A DNA stretch of 64,000 nucleotides from Foliamicus sp965115835 (lineage in GTDB: Bacteria; Pseudomonadota; Gammaproteobacteria; Steroidobacterales; Foliamicaceae). The notes below the pieces were generated by a model. That model did no database searches. It was not told the DNA's origin and saw only the letters and a program-made list of their open reading frames with translations. Positions 7,413 to 17,724 of this stretch are shown here, piece by piece. The number at the start of each line of letters is the position of its first letter. The stretch's first letter is position 1. The translations under genes were made by a program, and so were the position numbers. Location of the stretch: NCBI GenBank assembly GCA_965115835.1, contig OZ220471.1, positions 620,001 through 684,000 of the forward strand, in the 5' to 3' direction.

Positions 7413-8747
7413 TCACGCGCCCTTTTCCGCGCCGTGCGGGAGCATGTGCTTCAGCCACGCACGAAACTGCCCGCGCATGGATACTTCGCTGGTTCCGTTG
7501 TATACGCCCGCAATCCCCTCCTGCTCCGCAGCGTGGTAGTTGCGGTGCAGACTCACCCACTCGTTGCCCTGCGCGTGCAGCCCCTTCTGAATCTCGCTGT
7601 AGCAGTGCAGATCGTCGTGGCCCACCACCGAAGTCGGGGCATTGATCAGCCGCGAATAGGTCACGGTGCGCTCGAGCAACTCCTCCGGCGCGCCCGCCAG
7701 ACGGAAGGTCCAGCTTTCCAGCACCGTCTTGTCGGCTGCCAGAGGCCGGGCCACACGGATCGCCTGGATTGCGCCCTTGATTGTGAGACTGGGGAAATAC
7801 ACCGTATTGTGACGGTTCTCGCCCAGGATCGCATGCGCCCGCTGCTCCCCGTAGGCCTCGATCATCTGCTGTTCGTACTCCGGCAGCGACGAGTAACGCG
7901 AGTGAATCGAGAACTTCACGCCCGTGTAGGAGTGGCCGTTCTCGTAGACCTTCACCCCCATCCCGTCGAAGAATTCATAGTCGTTGACGAAAGGCGCAAA
8001 CTGCTGCACCACCATCGGCGGCGCGCCGCCATCGCCTTCCCGCTCCCACAACTCCTTGGCCACGCCCGCCGAGGACTGGTGCGCCACCATCGGATGCATG
8101 GCGTCGTTGAGGTTCTCCACGAACATCTTCCAGTTGCAGCCGTGGTAATAGCGCAGCACCCCGCCGGCGACCTCCAGCCGACCTTCCGGAGAACGGTCGG
8201 CCATGTTGTCGATGGAGCTCAGGGAATCGCCGAAATAGTCGTGGAATTCCGGCCCCTCGTCGCTCAGGCGGACAAACACGAAGCCGCGGTAGCTGGCCAC
8301 CTTGGGCACTGGCGCCAGTCCCCGCCAGTGCGCGGAGCCGGCGATATCCGTATCCTCGTAGCCGCCCTTGAGCGGCGCCGTGCGCAAGCTGCCGTCAAGC
8401 CGGTAGGTCCAACCGTGATACGGGCAGCGCAGCATGCTTCCGCAGTTTCCCTGCACCGCGCTGACCACCCGCGTACCCTTGTGCGCACAGCGGTTGAGCA
8501 GCACGCGCACCTTGCCGTCGCCGCCGCGCAGCATGATCAGCGGCGACCCGGCGATATTGGCGGTGTGGAAATCGCCGGGCTCGGGAATCTGGCTGTCATG
8601 CCCCATGTAGATCCAGGTGTTGCGCCACAGGCGTTCCTGTTCCAGTTGGTACAGTTCTTCGGAAATGTAGAGATCGCGATGCACGGCGTCGGGCCGCACC
8701 AGCGCGCGCAGGGCCTGGGGATCGCTCGCGTAGGATTTGCCGGGCAT
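7413..8747 (-). CDS. Rieske non-heme iron oxygenase, alpha subunit
   Basis: 444 residues from the ATG at 8747 (MPGKSYASD); an ATG at 8777 would add 10. The Rieske 2Fe-2S motif is C-A-H then C-P-Y-H (CAHKGTRVVSAVQG... LRCPYHGW, about residues 88-114). The mononuclear iron motif D-x2-H-x4-H is in NDAMHPMVAH (about 210). A C-terminal Asp ligand is expected in the catalytic domain. It hydroxylates an aromatic or other hydrophobic substrate with O2. It is the first gene of the 8.7-1.3 kb operon and is divergent from the hydrolase at 8966. The 218-bp space between them should hold both promoters, but no clear boxes were identified. Confidence 0.93.
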   Translation of the reverse strand: MPGKSYASDPQALRALVRPDAVHRDLYISEELYQLEQERLWRNTWIYMGHDSQIPEPGDFHTANIAGSPLIMLRGGDGKVRVLLNRCAHKGTRVVSAVQGNCGSMLRCPYHGWTYRLDGSLRTAPLKGGYEDTDIAGSAHWRGLAPVPKVASYRGFVFVRLSDEGPEFHDYFGDSLSSIDNMADRSPEGRLEVAGGVLRYYHGCNWKMFVENLNDAMHPMVAHQSSAGVAKELWEREGDGGAPPMVVQQFAPFVNDYEFFDGMGVKVYENGHSYTGVKFSIHSRYSSLPEYEQQMIEAYGEQRAHAILGENRHNTVYFPSLTIKGAIQAIRVARPLAADKTVLESWTFRLAGAPEELLERTVTYSRLINAPTSVVGHDDLHCYSEIQKGLHAQGNEWVSLHRNYHAAEQEGIAGVYNGTSEVSMRGQFRAWLKHMLPHGAEKGA

Positions 8748-8965
8748 CGCTTCTTGCGCCTTGCCGTCTGGCCCCATGCGCCGCCGGCGACGATCCGCAT
8801 CGGCGCGCCGGGCCGGGCGCTGCAAGGCCGTTGGCCGCCAGTCTATCAGAGAGAGACGGCGCGGGGAGAGGCTTGCGGATCTGGAATCGAACCCTGAAGC
8901 GAGCAATCCCCCGGCCGGGCGCCGGATATGATTGGGGGTCAAGGTTGGGTTACCGAATCTCATTG

Positions 8966-10147
8966 ATGAAAAAGATTCTGCGCGCATTTGGCCTTGTGCT
9001 GGCGTGGACGGCAGGCGGAATTGCGGGCCTGCTGGCGCTGCTGGCGCTTGGGTTCTTCGTCGCCAAGCCCGAGGAAACCGCCCGCTTTTTCGGCCAGTTC
9101 GCGGGGAAACGGCCGGGACATATGCAATGGATCGCGGGATCCCCCGAAAAACCCTTGCCCAAGGCCAGCTTCGGCGAACGCGGCCTGACGGTCGAGAGCC
9201 TGAACGCGGCGCTGACCTACGGGGCCGAGACCGGATCCGACGCGCTGATCGTGTGGCGCGGCGGGCAGATACAGCTGGAGCAGTACTATGAGGGCGCTGG
9301 CGAGAACACGCTCACCCCGACGCAGTCCATGCACAAGTCCGTGGTGGCCCTGCTGATTGGCGTTGCCATCGCCCAGGGCCATATTGCGTCGGTGGACGAT
9401 CCGGCAAGCCGCTACCTGCCCGAATGGCGGGACCATGGGCGGGCGGAAATCACGCTGCGGCAACTTTTGTGGCAAAGCAGCGGCATCGATTTCCCCACCT
9501 TCGCCTTCGGCAGCCTGGGCGCCATGATGGGGCTTCTGATCGGTCAGGACATGCGCCCCCTCACCTTGTCGCAGCAGACCGTGGAAGCCCCGCTTGCGAA
9601 CTTCGAGTACAACAGCATCAACCCCCTGATCCTGGGACTGGTAATCGAAAACGCCACCGGCAAGGCTTATGCCGATTACCTTGCGGAAGCCTTGTGGAAG
9701 CCGCTGGGCGCAGGCGATGCCTGGGTGCAGATGGACAGGGAGGGCGGAATGGCCCGCAGTTACTGCTGTCTGGATGTGACCGCGCGCGGCTGGCTGCGTC
9801 TGGGTCTGCTGCATCTGCACAAGGGGGTCGCCAACGGCGTGCGTATCCTGCCGGAAGAATGGATCGCGGAGATCCAGGCGCCCTCCCCCACCAATGCCAA
9901 CTATGGCTTTCTCACCTGGCTGGGCAACGAGTACGTGGAGCAACGCCGCTACAATTCGAAGACCACGCTGCGCGCCTATCATTCCGAGCCATTCGTCGCC
10001 GATGATGTGGTTTTTTTCGATGGCTTCGGCGGCCAGCGCGTCTACATTATTCCGAGCGCCGACATGGTCATCGTGCGAACCGGTTCGCTCGCCACCGACT
10101 GGGACGACGCCCGACTCCCCAACCTGCTGCTGGCAGGGCTCCGCTGA
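8966..10147 (+). CDS. Membrane-anchored serine hydrolase, class C beta-lactamase / NylB-like
   Basis: 393 residues. The start ATG at 8966 gives MKKILRAFGLVLAW and a single hydrophobic segment (about residues 6-30), an N-terminal anchor or signal. The beta-lactamase-related fold shows SMHK (Ser-x-x-Lys, about residue 120), the YxN-type motif in FEYNSINP, and a late GFGGQ strand. Sequence flavour is closest to 6-aminohexanoate-dimer hydrolases (NylB) rather than resistance enzymes. It is followed by a paralogue of the same plan. Likely an amidase or esterase acting outside the cytoplasm; the substrate cannot be told. Confidence 0.85.
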   Translation: MKKILRAFGLVLAWTAGGIAGLLALLALGFFVAKPEETARFFGQFAGKRPGHMQWIAGSPEKPLPKASFGERGLTVESLNAALTYGAETGSDALIVWRGGQIQLEQYYEGAGENTLTPTQSMHKSVVALLIGVAIAQGHIASVDDPASRYLPEWRDHGRAEITLRQLLWQSSGIDFPTFAFGSLGAMMGLLIGQDMRPLTLSQQTVEAPLANFEYNSINPLILGLVIENATGKAYADYLAEALWKPLGAGDAWVQMDREGGMARSYCCLDVTARGWLRLGLLHLHKGVANGVRILPEEWIAEIQAPSPTNANYGFLTWLGNEYVEQRRYNSKTTLRAYHSEPFVADDVVFFDGFGGQRVYIIPSADMVIVRTGSLATDWDDARLPNLLLAGLR

Positions 10148-10232
10148 AAGGAAACAGGACGACGGAGCGCGGATGATGCCGAGGAAATCACGCCGGAATC
10201 GCCCGCAATGGCGGGGGAAACGAGGACCAACC

Positions 10233-11543
10233 ATGCTGCGCCGCACTCTCGGAAGGCTGGCCGTTACGGCCAGATGGATACTGATCGTTATCGCGGTTGC
10301 AGGCGTAGCGGTATACCTGCCTGCACGGCTCGGGTGGTACGGCGTCTACGCCAAGCGCTACGTGATATCGCTGTCCGGCAATCCCATGAATCCTTCGCGC
10401 GCCTGGTATGACCCGCAGGAACGAGTGGCGGGAGGCCATCCGATCCCGCTGGAGGTCTGGCCCGAGGCGGAAAACCCGATCGATGCGTCCGTATACCGGG
10501 AAGCCGCCCTGTGGGCGCAACAACAGGCCAGCGATTCGCTGGTGGTGCTGTACCGGGGGCGACTGGCTCACGCCAGTTACTTCAACGCCCGGACCCTCGA
10601 GTCGGAGTTCAGCGCCCACTCGCTCACCAAGGTCCTGACTTCCATACTGGCAGGTCACGCCATCGCCGACGGCTACATGGAGTCGGTCGATCAGCCGGCG
10701 GCGGACTACCTGCCGGAATGGGACACGGACGAACGTCGCGGCATTACCGTGCGCAACCTTCTGAACATGGCCGGGGGTCTTGAGGAAACGTTTGCCTTCT
10801 GGCCCGGCTCCCCGCGTCTGGCGCGCACCATCGGAACCGATATCGTTGCCGCCAATCTCGCCGTGGGAATCTACGCACCGCCGGGAGCGGCGTTCTCGCA
10901 CGCCAATCCCAACAGCCAGATCGCCGGAATCGTGGTGGAGCGCGCGGTCGGCATGCGCTTCGCCGATTACCTGTCGGAAAAGCTATGGACCCCGCTGGGG
11001 CTGCGCGACGGCTGGCTCCTCCTGGATCGGCCAGGAGGCATGGCGCATACCGATTGCTGCATGTGGACCGCGATCGAGGACTGGATCCGAATCGGTCAGA
11101 CCCTGCTGCAAAACGGTTGCCACGCCGGCCAGCAGGTCATCCCGGAGGGCTGGGTCGATGAAATGACCACACCCTCGGCGGCCAACGGGAACTACGGGAT
11201 GCAGCTCTGGCTGGGAACGTCCCACGAGCGCCTGCGCACTTACGACCCGGACGTGGACTTCATGGCCAACCTGCATTCGGAGCCGTTCGTGGCGGACGAT
11301 GTCTTCTTTCTTGACGGCGCCGGCGATCAGCGGCTTTACATGATTCCGTCGCGGGAGCTCGTGATCCTGCGCACGGGGAAAGACGGTCCCGCCTGGGACG
11401 ACGCGCGGCTTCCCAACCTGTTCACGCGAGCCGTGGATTCGATCAGCAGTCTTTCGGAGGCAACACGCCCGACGCGGGCCGACCTGAACGCCGCCTGCCG
11501 GGCCATCGGGGCCGCAGGGCCGTCCCGGTCGGACCCTCAATAA
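10233..11543 (+). CDS. Second NylB-like serine hydrolase, paralogue of the upstream gene
   Basis: 436 residues from the ATG at 10233 (MLRRTLGRLAV), preceded by GGGGGAAACGAGGA. An upstream in-frame ATG at 10173 is less well placed. There is one N-terminal transmembrane segment (about 12-32). The Ser-x-x-Lys motif is SLTK in FSAHSLTKVL. Where its neighbour has Tyr-Asn-Ser, this protein has FSHANPNSQ, so the general-base Tyr appears replaced by His. The C-terminal strand and the AWDDARLPNL ending match the paralogue. A tandem duplication that has diverged; it may have altered catalysis. Confidence 0.83.
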   Translation: MLRRTLGRLAVTARWILIVIAVAGVAVYLPARLGWYGVYAKRYVISLSGNPMNPSRAWYDPQERVAGGHPIPLEVWPEAENPIDASVYREAALWAQQQASDSLVVLYRGRLAHASYFNARTLESEFSAHSLTKVLTSILAGHAIADGYMESVDQPAADYLPEWDTDERRGITVRNLLNMAGGLEETFAFWPGSPRLARTIGTDIVAANLAVGIYAPPGAAFSHANPNSQIAGIVVERAVGMRFADYLSEKLWTPLGLRDGWLLLDRPGGMAHTDCCMWTAIEDWIRIGQTLLQNGCHAGQQVIPEGWVDEMTTPSAANGNYGMQLWLGTSHERLRTYDPDVDFMANLHSEPFVADDVFFLDGAGDQRLYMIPSRELVILRTGKDGPAWDDARLPNLFTRAVDSISSLSEATRPTRADLNAACRAIGAAGPSRSDPQ

Positions 11544-11551
11544 ACAGCAAG

Positions 11552-12757
11552 CTATTCGAGCGCGTCGGCCAGGCCGAGCAGGCTGTCGACATTGTGCGCC
11601 GAGCGGTGCTCATGGACCGACGGGAGCAGCGCGCGCACGCCGCGGGCGCGCGCTTCGAATCCCTCGTAGCCCAGCAGCGGGTTGAGCCACACCAGGCGCC
11701 TGCACGACCGGCGCAGCTGCGCGGCCTCCGAGCGCAGTTTCTCCACGCCGGTTCGCTCCAGGCCATCGCTGAACAGCAGGACCACACCCGGGCGGGCCAG
11801 CACCCGGCGCGACCAGAGCCGGTTGAACTGGCCCAGGGCGGATGCGATGCGGGTGCCTCCTTCCCAGTCGGCCGCGGCCCTCAGCGCCGCGGCCGTCGCC
11901 GCATCGCCGTCCCGCCCCCGCAGTTCGCGCGTTACGCGGGTCAGGCGGGTAGCGAAGACAAACGCTTCCACGCTGCGCCGGGCGCTGCACAGCGCATGGG
12001 CGAAATGCAGGGCCATACGCGCATGGCGGGCCATGGAGCCGGAAACATCAAACAGCAGCACCAGCGCCAGGGGTTCGGCGAGGCGCGCCTTGCGCCGCAG
12101 TTTCACGAGTTCTCCCCCCGAAGACAGGCTGTAACGCAAGGTGGCCTGAATATCGATACGGGGGCCCCTCGAGGCGACCCGGTGGCGCCTTCCCGAGCGC
12201 TTGGGGCAGAGCACGCCGCGACGCAGCAGCGCCTGCGCTTCGGCTTGTTCCTCCGGCGTCATCTGCGCAAAGTCCTTCGACGCAAGCGACTCCTGCGGGG
12301 AATAGTCGGCGCCCGTAACGGTCCGCCGGGCGCTGGCCGCAGCAAGCGGTTGCGGGACGATGTTCATGGCGCGAAGCAGGCGCAAGGCGCCGGGCGGCGG
12401 GGTGGTTTCCCCCAGGGAGGACGGACCCGGCGCCTGCTGCTCGCGCAGGCGCTCAAGCGCGCCCGGGTTGCCGAAAAAAAGCGGAAACGCACAATCGAAC
12501 AGCATGTCCTCCGCGGGGCTTGCGGTCAGTACGCAGCGCAGGGCGGCGGCGAACTCGGCGCGAGCGCCCACATCCACATTTCCGGTGGCCTCGAGCGCCA
12601 GCGCTGTCTTGCCCACACCCAGCGGCAGGCCGCAGGCCCGCAGCGTGCGCACGAAATTCACGATGCGACGGGCCACCCCCTGCCCGGAAATGAAAACCTC
12701 TTGCCCGCGGCAAGGGTTGGGAGTTTTCGGCCCCCGGGACTCAGGCGGACGCGGCAA
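11552..12757 (-). CDS. VWA-domain protein, CoxE-like
   Basis: 401 residues from a TTG at 12757 that overlaps the MoxR stop by 17 bp; a GTG at 12676 (374 residues) is an alternative. The C-terminal half is a von Willebrand A domain with the metal-ion site LLFDVSGSMARHARM (Asp-x-Ser-x-Ser). The rest is CoxE-type helical sequence. With the MoxR ATPase just upstream it forms the MoxR-VWA pair known to help insert the molybdenum-site copper/sulfur or otherwise mature Cox-type hydroxylases. Last gene of the cox cluster; it converges with the hydrolase ending at 11543. Confidence 0.85.
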   Translation of the reverse strand: MPRPPESRGPKTPNPCRGQEVFISGQGVARRIVNFVRTLRACGLPLGVGKTALALEATGNVDVGARAEFAAALRCVLTASPAEDMLFDCAFPLFFGNPGALERLREQQAPGPSSLGETTPPPGALRLLRAMNIVPQPLAAASARRTVTGADYSPQESLASKDFAQMTPEEQAEAQALLRRGVLCPKRSGRRHRVASRGPRIDIQATLRYSLSSGGELVKLRRKARLAEPLALVLLFDVSGSMARHARMALHFAHALCSARRSVEAFVFATRLTRVTRELRGRDGDAATAAALRAAADWEGGTRIASALGQFNRLWSRRVLARPGVVLLFSDGLERTGVEKLRSEAAQLRRSCRRLVWLNPLLGYEGFEARARGVRALLPSVHEHRSAHNVDSLLGLADALE

Positions 12758-13634
12758 GCAGACGCTCCAGCGCGCTTGCGTCTATCGCGCCGTGATCCTC
12801 GTGATATTTCAGCAGCGCGCCCAGCGTTTCCGATACGGACTTCGCATTGATGCCATTGGCGCCCATGGCCATCAGCGCTTCCGCCCAGTCCAGGGTTTCG
12901 GACACGCCCGGGGCCTTGAACAGATCTTCCCTGCGCAGCGCCTGCGCGAAATCGGCCACCCTTGCACGCAGTGCTTCCGGCAGACCGGGGACCCGAGCGG
13001 CCAGAATCCGCTCCTCGGCGGCCCGCGTGGGGTAATCGACCCAGCAATACAGGCAACGGCGCTTGAGGGCGTCGTGAACCTCCCGGGTGCGATTGGAAGT
13101 CAGCACCACAATGGGCGGCTCGTCCGCCTCTACTGCGCCCATTTCGGGAATGGTCATGCGGAAATCGGCGAGGAACTCCAGCAGGTAGGCCTCGAAAGGT
13201 TCGTCGGCGCGGTCCAGTTCGTCCACCAGCAATACCGGCGGCCCTTCCTTGCGGGGCGTCAGGGCGTCAAGCAGCGGCCGTTCGATCAGGAATTCCCTGG
13301 TGTACAGGTTCCCGGACAAACCTTTCACACGCTCGCGTCCGCCGGCCTCGGCCAGCCGGATGGCGAGGATCTGGCGCGCATGGTTCCATTCGTAGGCGGC
13401 CCCTGCGAGGTCCAGGCCCTCATGGCATTGCAGGCGGATCAGGCGGCGGCCAAGGGCGGCGGCAAGCGCCCGGGCCAGCTCGGTCTTGCCGACCCCGGCC
13501 TCGCCCTCGAGGAAGAGCGGGCGCTTGAGGCTCAGCGCCAGGAACACGGCAGTGGCCAGACGCCGGCTGGCGATGTAGTTCTCGCCGCCGAGTCGTGCGC
13601 AAACCGATTCGACCGAATCGGGGGGCGCAGTCAA
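12741..13634 (-). CDS. MoxR-family AAA+ ATPase, CoxD-like
   Basis: About 297 residues. Walker A is EGEAGVGKTELA (about 37-48), Walker B VLLVDELDRADEP, followed by LTSNRTREVHDALKRR with sensor and arginine-finger residues. No ATG is available near the expected N terminus. TTG at 13634 is used here because GGCGGA lies 8 bases before it and the length fits CoxD; TTG 13649 or an upstream GTG cannot be excluded. It works with the VWA protein downstream in maturation of the cox molybdoenzyme. Family is secure, start is not. Confidence 0.88.
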   Translation of the reverse strand: MTAPPDSVESVCARLGGENYIASRRLATAVFLALSLKRPLFLEGEAGVGKTELARALAAALGRRLIRLQCHEGLDLAGAAYEWNHARQILAIRLAEAGGRERVKGLSGNLYTREFLIERPLLDALTPRKEGPPVLLVDELDRADEPFEAYLLEFLADFRMTIPEMGAVEADEPPIVVLTSNRTREVHDALKRRCLYCWVDYPTRAAEERILAARVPGLPEALRARVADFAQALRREDLFKAPGVSETLDWAEALMAMGANGINAKSVSETLGALLKYHEDHGAIDASALERLLAASA

Positions 13635-13867
13635 GCGGATGTCCGCCAACCCTTCGCCCCGAAAGTTCGGCGCGAAGCTGGCGCGTTCCCCTTCTTCAGG
13701 GACGCGCAGGAATTCCTCATCGGAGCGCGGCCTCGCCACCCCCGGGCTTGAAGACAAGGATGCGGGGCCGCACAGCCGGACACGAAAGCGGAACGTGCGA
13801 GCTTGCGCAGCACAGCGCCGAAAGGGAGCCCGGGTATCCGCACAGCAGTGCGCCAGGGAGGCCGCTT

Positions 13868-14665
13868 TCAGTCGAAGGCCATGCGAACGGCGCGGCGTGC
13901 CATGACGCCCACGAGGTGGGCGCGGTACTCGGCGCTGGCGTGCATGTCGTCGTTCAGGTTGGCGGGCGAAACCGCCAGTCCGTCCAGCGCGTCGGGCGAG
14001 AAATTCGCCTCGAGCGCCTGTTCGAATTCGCCCAGGCGGTACACCGAGGCGCCTGCGCCGGTAACCGCAACCCGCACCCCGGACTTGAACTGCGCCACGC
14101 ACACCCCCGCCAGGGCGTAGCGGGTGGCCGGGTTGGCGAATTTGGCGTAGCCCGCCTGGCGCGGAATGGGGAAAAGCACTTCAGTGATCATCTCGCCACG
14201 GCCCAGGGCGGTTTCGAACATCCCCACAAAGAAGTCGTCGGCGGATATCCGGTGTTTGCTGGTGATCACGGTCGCACCCAGCCCCAGCGCCACTGCAGGA
14301 TAGTCCGCCGCCGGATCGTTGTTGGCCAGCGAGCCTCCCAGCGTGCCGCGGTTGCGAACCTGCGGGTCGCCGATGGATTCCGCGGCATGCGGAAGCACCG
14401 GGATGGCGGCGCGCAACTCCACATTGCCGGCCACTTCGGCGTGGGTGGTTGTGGCGCCGATGTGCGCTCCCTTGCGGCTCAGCTTGATGCCTCTTGTTTC
14501 GTCTATATCGGCGAGGTCGATCAGTTCCGAAGGCTCGTTCAGACGCATCTTCAGAGCCGGCAGCAGCGTCATGCCGCCGGCCAGCAGCATGGCGCCCTCG
14601 TTGGCCAAAAGCCTCCGGGTTGCGTCCCGCACCGAACCGACACGGCAATAGTTGAATTCACGCAC
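13868..14665 (-). CDS. coxM: FAD-binding medium subunit of a molybdenum hydroxylase (CoxM)
   Basis: 265 residues. The FAD-binding fold has AGGMTLLPALKMRL at about residue 30 and RNRGTLGGSLANNDPAADY at about 104, the two pyrophosphate/isoalloxazine loops of this subunit. The GTG at 14665 is preferred (AGGGGAGG 9 bases upstream); a GTG at 14674 is 3 residues longer. It passes electrons from the CoxS clusters to the quinone pool or another acceptor. It lies 15 bp after coxL. Confidence 0.9.
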   Translation of the reverse strand: MREFNYCRVGSVRDATRRLLANEGAMLLAGGMTLLPALKMRLNEPSELIDLADIDETRGIKLSRKGAHIGATTTHAEVAGNVELRAAIPVLPHAAESIGDPQVRNRGTLGGSLANNDPAADYPAVALGLGATVITSKHRISADDFFVGMFETALGRGEMITEVLFPIPRQAGYAKFANPATRYALAGVCVAQFKSGVRVAVTGAGASVYRLGEFEQALEANFSPDALDGLAVSPANLNDDMHASAEYRAHLVGVMARRAVRMAFD

Positions 14666-14680
14666 GGCATCCACCCTCCC

Positions 14681-17073
14681 CTATTCGCCCGGGCGCGCCG
14701 CCCGGATCGCCTGCCATACCGCGCTCGGCGTGGCCGGCATGTCGATGTGACGGACGCCCAGCGGGCGCAGCGCATCCAGCACGGCGTTGATCACCGCCGG
14801 GGGCGCGCCGATCGCGCCGGCCTCGCCGCAACCCTTCGCTCCCAGGGGATTGAAAGGCGTAGGCGTGCATCGGGTCGCCACCATGAAGGGCGGCAAGTCA
14901 TCGGCGCGCGGCATGCAGTAGTCCATGTACGAGCCGGTCAGCAACTGGCCTTCCGGCGTGTACCGGCAGTGTTCCATCAGGGCCTGGCCGATGCCTTGCG
15001 CCAAGCCTCCGTGAACCTGCCCTTCCACGACCATGGGGTTGATGATATTGCCGAAGTCGTCGGCGGCCACGAAGTCGCGACACGCCACCACGCCTGTTTC
15101 GGGGTCCACTTCGACTTCGCAGATATAGCAGCCGGAAGGAAAGGTGAAGTTCTCCGGGTCGAAGAACGCCGTTTCCTCCAGGCCGGGCTCCAGTTCTTCA
15201 AGCGGGTAGTTGTGCGGAACATAGGCCGCCAGCGCCACATCGCCGAAGGCCACCTGGCGATCGGTCCCCGCAATCCGGAACTGGCCGTCGGCGAGCTCGA
15301 CATCCCCGGCGGAGGCCTCCAGCAGGTGCGCGGCTATCTTGCGCCCTTTCTCCACCACCTTGTCCAGGGCCTTGACCAGCGCGCTGCCGCCCACGGCCAG
15401 CGAGCGCGAGGCGTAGGTCCCCATTCCGAACGGGACCGCGCCGGTATCGCCATGCACCACCTCGATGTTGCCGAAATCCACGCCGAGCCGGTCGGCCACG
15501 ATCTGGGCGAAGGTGGTCTCGTGGCTCTGTCCCTGGCTGTGGGTCCCCGTGAGAACCTGCACGCTGCCGGTGGGATGCACCCGAACGGTAGCAACCTCGT
15601 ACAACCCGGCGCGAGCGCCCAGTTGTCCGGCTGCCCGGGAAGGCGCCGCGCCGCAGGCTTCGATATAGAAGCTGATCCCGCGACCGCGCAGCCGCCCGCG
15701 CGCCTCGCTCTGCTTGCGGCGTTGGTCGAACTCCGTGTAGGCGTTGAGCTTCATGGCGAGGTCCAGGCATCCTTCAAAATCACCCGAGTCGTACAGTTGC
15801 CCCACCGGCGACTGATAGGGAAATTCGTCCGGCGCAATGAAGTTTCGACGCCGGATCTCGGCAGGGTCCATGCCCAGCTGCGCTGCGGCCTCGTCCACCA
15901 CACGCTCGATCAGATAGCAGGCTTCCGGTCGCCCGGCGCCCCGATAGGCGTCCGTGGGGGTGGTGTTGGTGAATACCCCCTTGACGGTGACGTAAATGTT
16001 GGGCGTCTTGTAGACCCCGGCCATCAGCGGCGCATAGAAAACCGTGGGGACCGCGGCGCCGAAGGCCGACACCCAGCTACCCAGGTTGGCGATGGTGTCC
16101 ACCCTCAGGGCCGTGAACCGCGCCTCGGCGTCCAGCGCCAGCTCCACACGGGTCAGGTGATCGCGGCCCTGAGCGTCGCCCAGAAAAGACTCGCTGCGCT
16201 CGGCTGTCCACTTCACCGGCGCCCCCAGGCGCCGCGAGGCCCAGCAGACCACGAGCTCTTCGGCGTAGTGGTAGATTTTCGAGCCGAAGCCGCCACCCAC
16301 GTCGGGCGCCACCACGCGAACCTTGTGCTCGGGCATCTTCAACGTTGCGGAGCACAGCAACAGCCGGTTCACGTGCGGGTTCTGGCTGGTGGTGTAAAGA
16401 GTCAGCTGACCGGTGGCGGGATTGAAGTCCGCCAGGGATGCCCGAGGCTCCATGGCGTTCGGCGCCAGACGATTGTTGACCAGTTCCAGCGAAACGGTGT
16501 GCGCAGCCTCCCTGAAGGCCTTGTCGTTATTCGCCCTGGCGTCGGGCGCCATCGCCGACGGCAGCCATTCCCAGTCGAAGCACAGGTTGCCGGGGGCGCC
16601 TTCGTGAATCCGGGGCGCGCCCTCCTCCAGCGCCGCCGCTGCGTTGGAGATCGAATCGAGCTCCTCGTAATGAACGTTCACCTTTTCCGCAGCATCGCGC
16701 GCCCTGACCCGTGTGTCCGCTATGACCGCGGCCACCGGGTTGCCCACATAGCGCACCCGGTCGGTCGCCAGCGCCGGGAATTCGGGTTCCACGGCGGGTG
16801 AACCGTCCTTGCTTGTAATGCCCCAGGCCACCGGCAGCGGGCCGACGCCATCCGCCTGAAGATCGGCTCCGGTCAGCACCGCGGCGACCCCTGGCATGTC
16901 GAGCGCCGCGGCAGCGTCAATACGCAGCACCTTGGCGTGGGGATAAGGCGAACGGACGAACCAGGCGTATCGCTGCGAGCGCAGGTTGATGTCGTCCACG
17001 TAGCGGCCACGACCGGTGATGAAGCGGCGGTCTTCGCTACGCGGCGCCGCCGCGCCGATGCCCATGGCCCTGC

Positions 17074-17077
<4 letters not shown>
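14681..17077 (-). CDS. coxL: Molybdopterin-binding large subunit, form II CoxL
   Basis: 798 residues from a GTG at 17077 that overlaps the coxS stop (GTGA); an ATG 12 bases later is possible. It carries the aldehyde oxidase/xanthine dehydrogenase a/b domain and the molybdopterin domains, with GGGFGSK and, near residue 380, AYRGAGRPEA. That active-site loop marks form II proteins; true CO dehydrogenases have the AYRCSFR-type loop with the copper-binding Cys. A QGQSHETT segment binds the cofactor. The enzyme is therefore a molybdenum hydroxylase for an unknown substrate (aldehyde, N-heterocycle or similar), not a proven CO oxidiser. Confidence 0.92.
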
Positions 17078-17553
<476 letters not shown>

Positions 17554-17724
17554 TCCCGCACTCCATGGTTTCCCGTTTCCCGAACACCGGACGATTCCCA
17601 ATCCCGCAATCCCGATAATACCCTGTTCCGCCGCTCGCAGGGCGCGCGTTTCCTCGCGCGGCTGCGGACGGCGGACTGGACGCCTTGTTCCGCGTTCGCA
17701 GGGGGCGCGCGCTTGAGGCGCCGG

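Noticed and set aside
5307..8897. 1,196-codon open frame on the plus strand
   Set aside because: It is the antisense of the ligase and Rieske genes. High-GC genes leave long open antisense frames; the translation shows no domain and the minus genes are unmistakable.
8966..11543. Antibiotic-resistance beta-lactamases
   Set aside because: Membrane-anchored NylB-like relatives with only the SxxK-type core; no resistance context.
13595..16801. 1,068-codon plus-strand frame
   Set aside because: Antisense to coxM and coxL, which have clear motifs; no domain in the plus reading.
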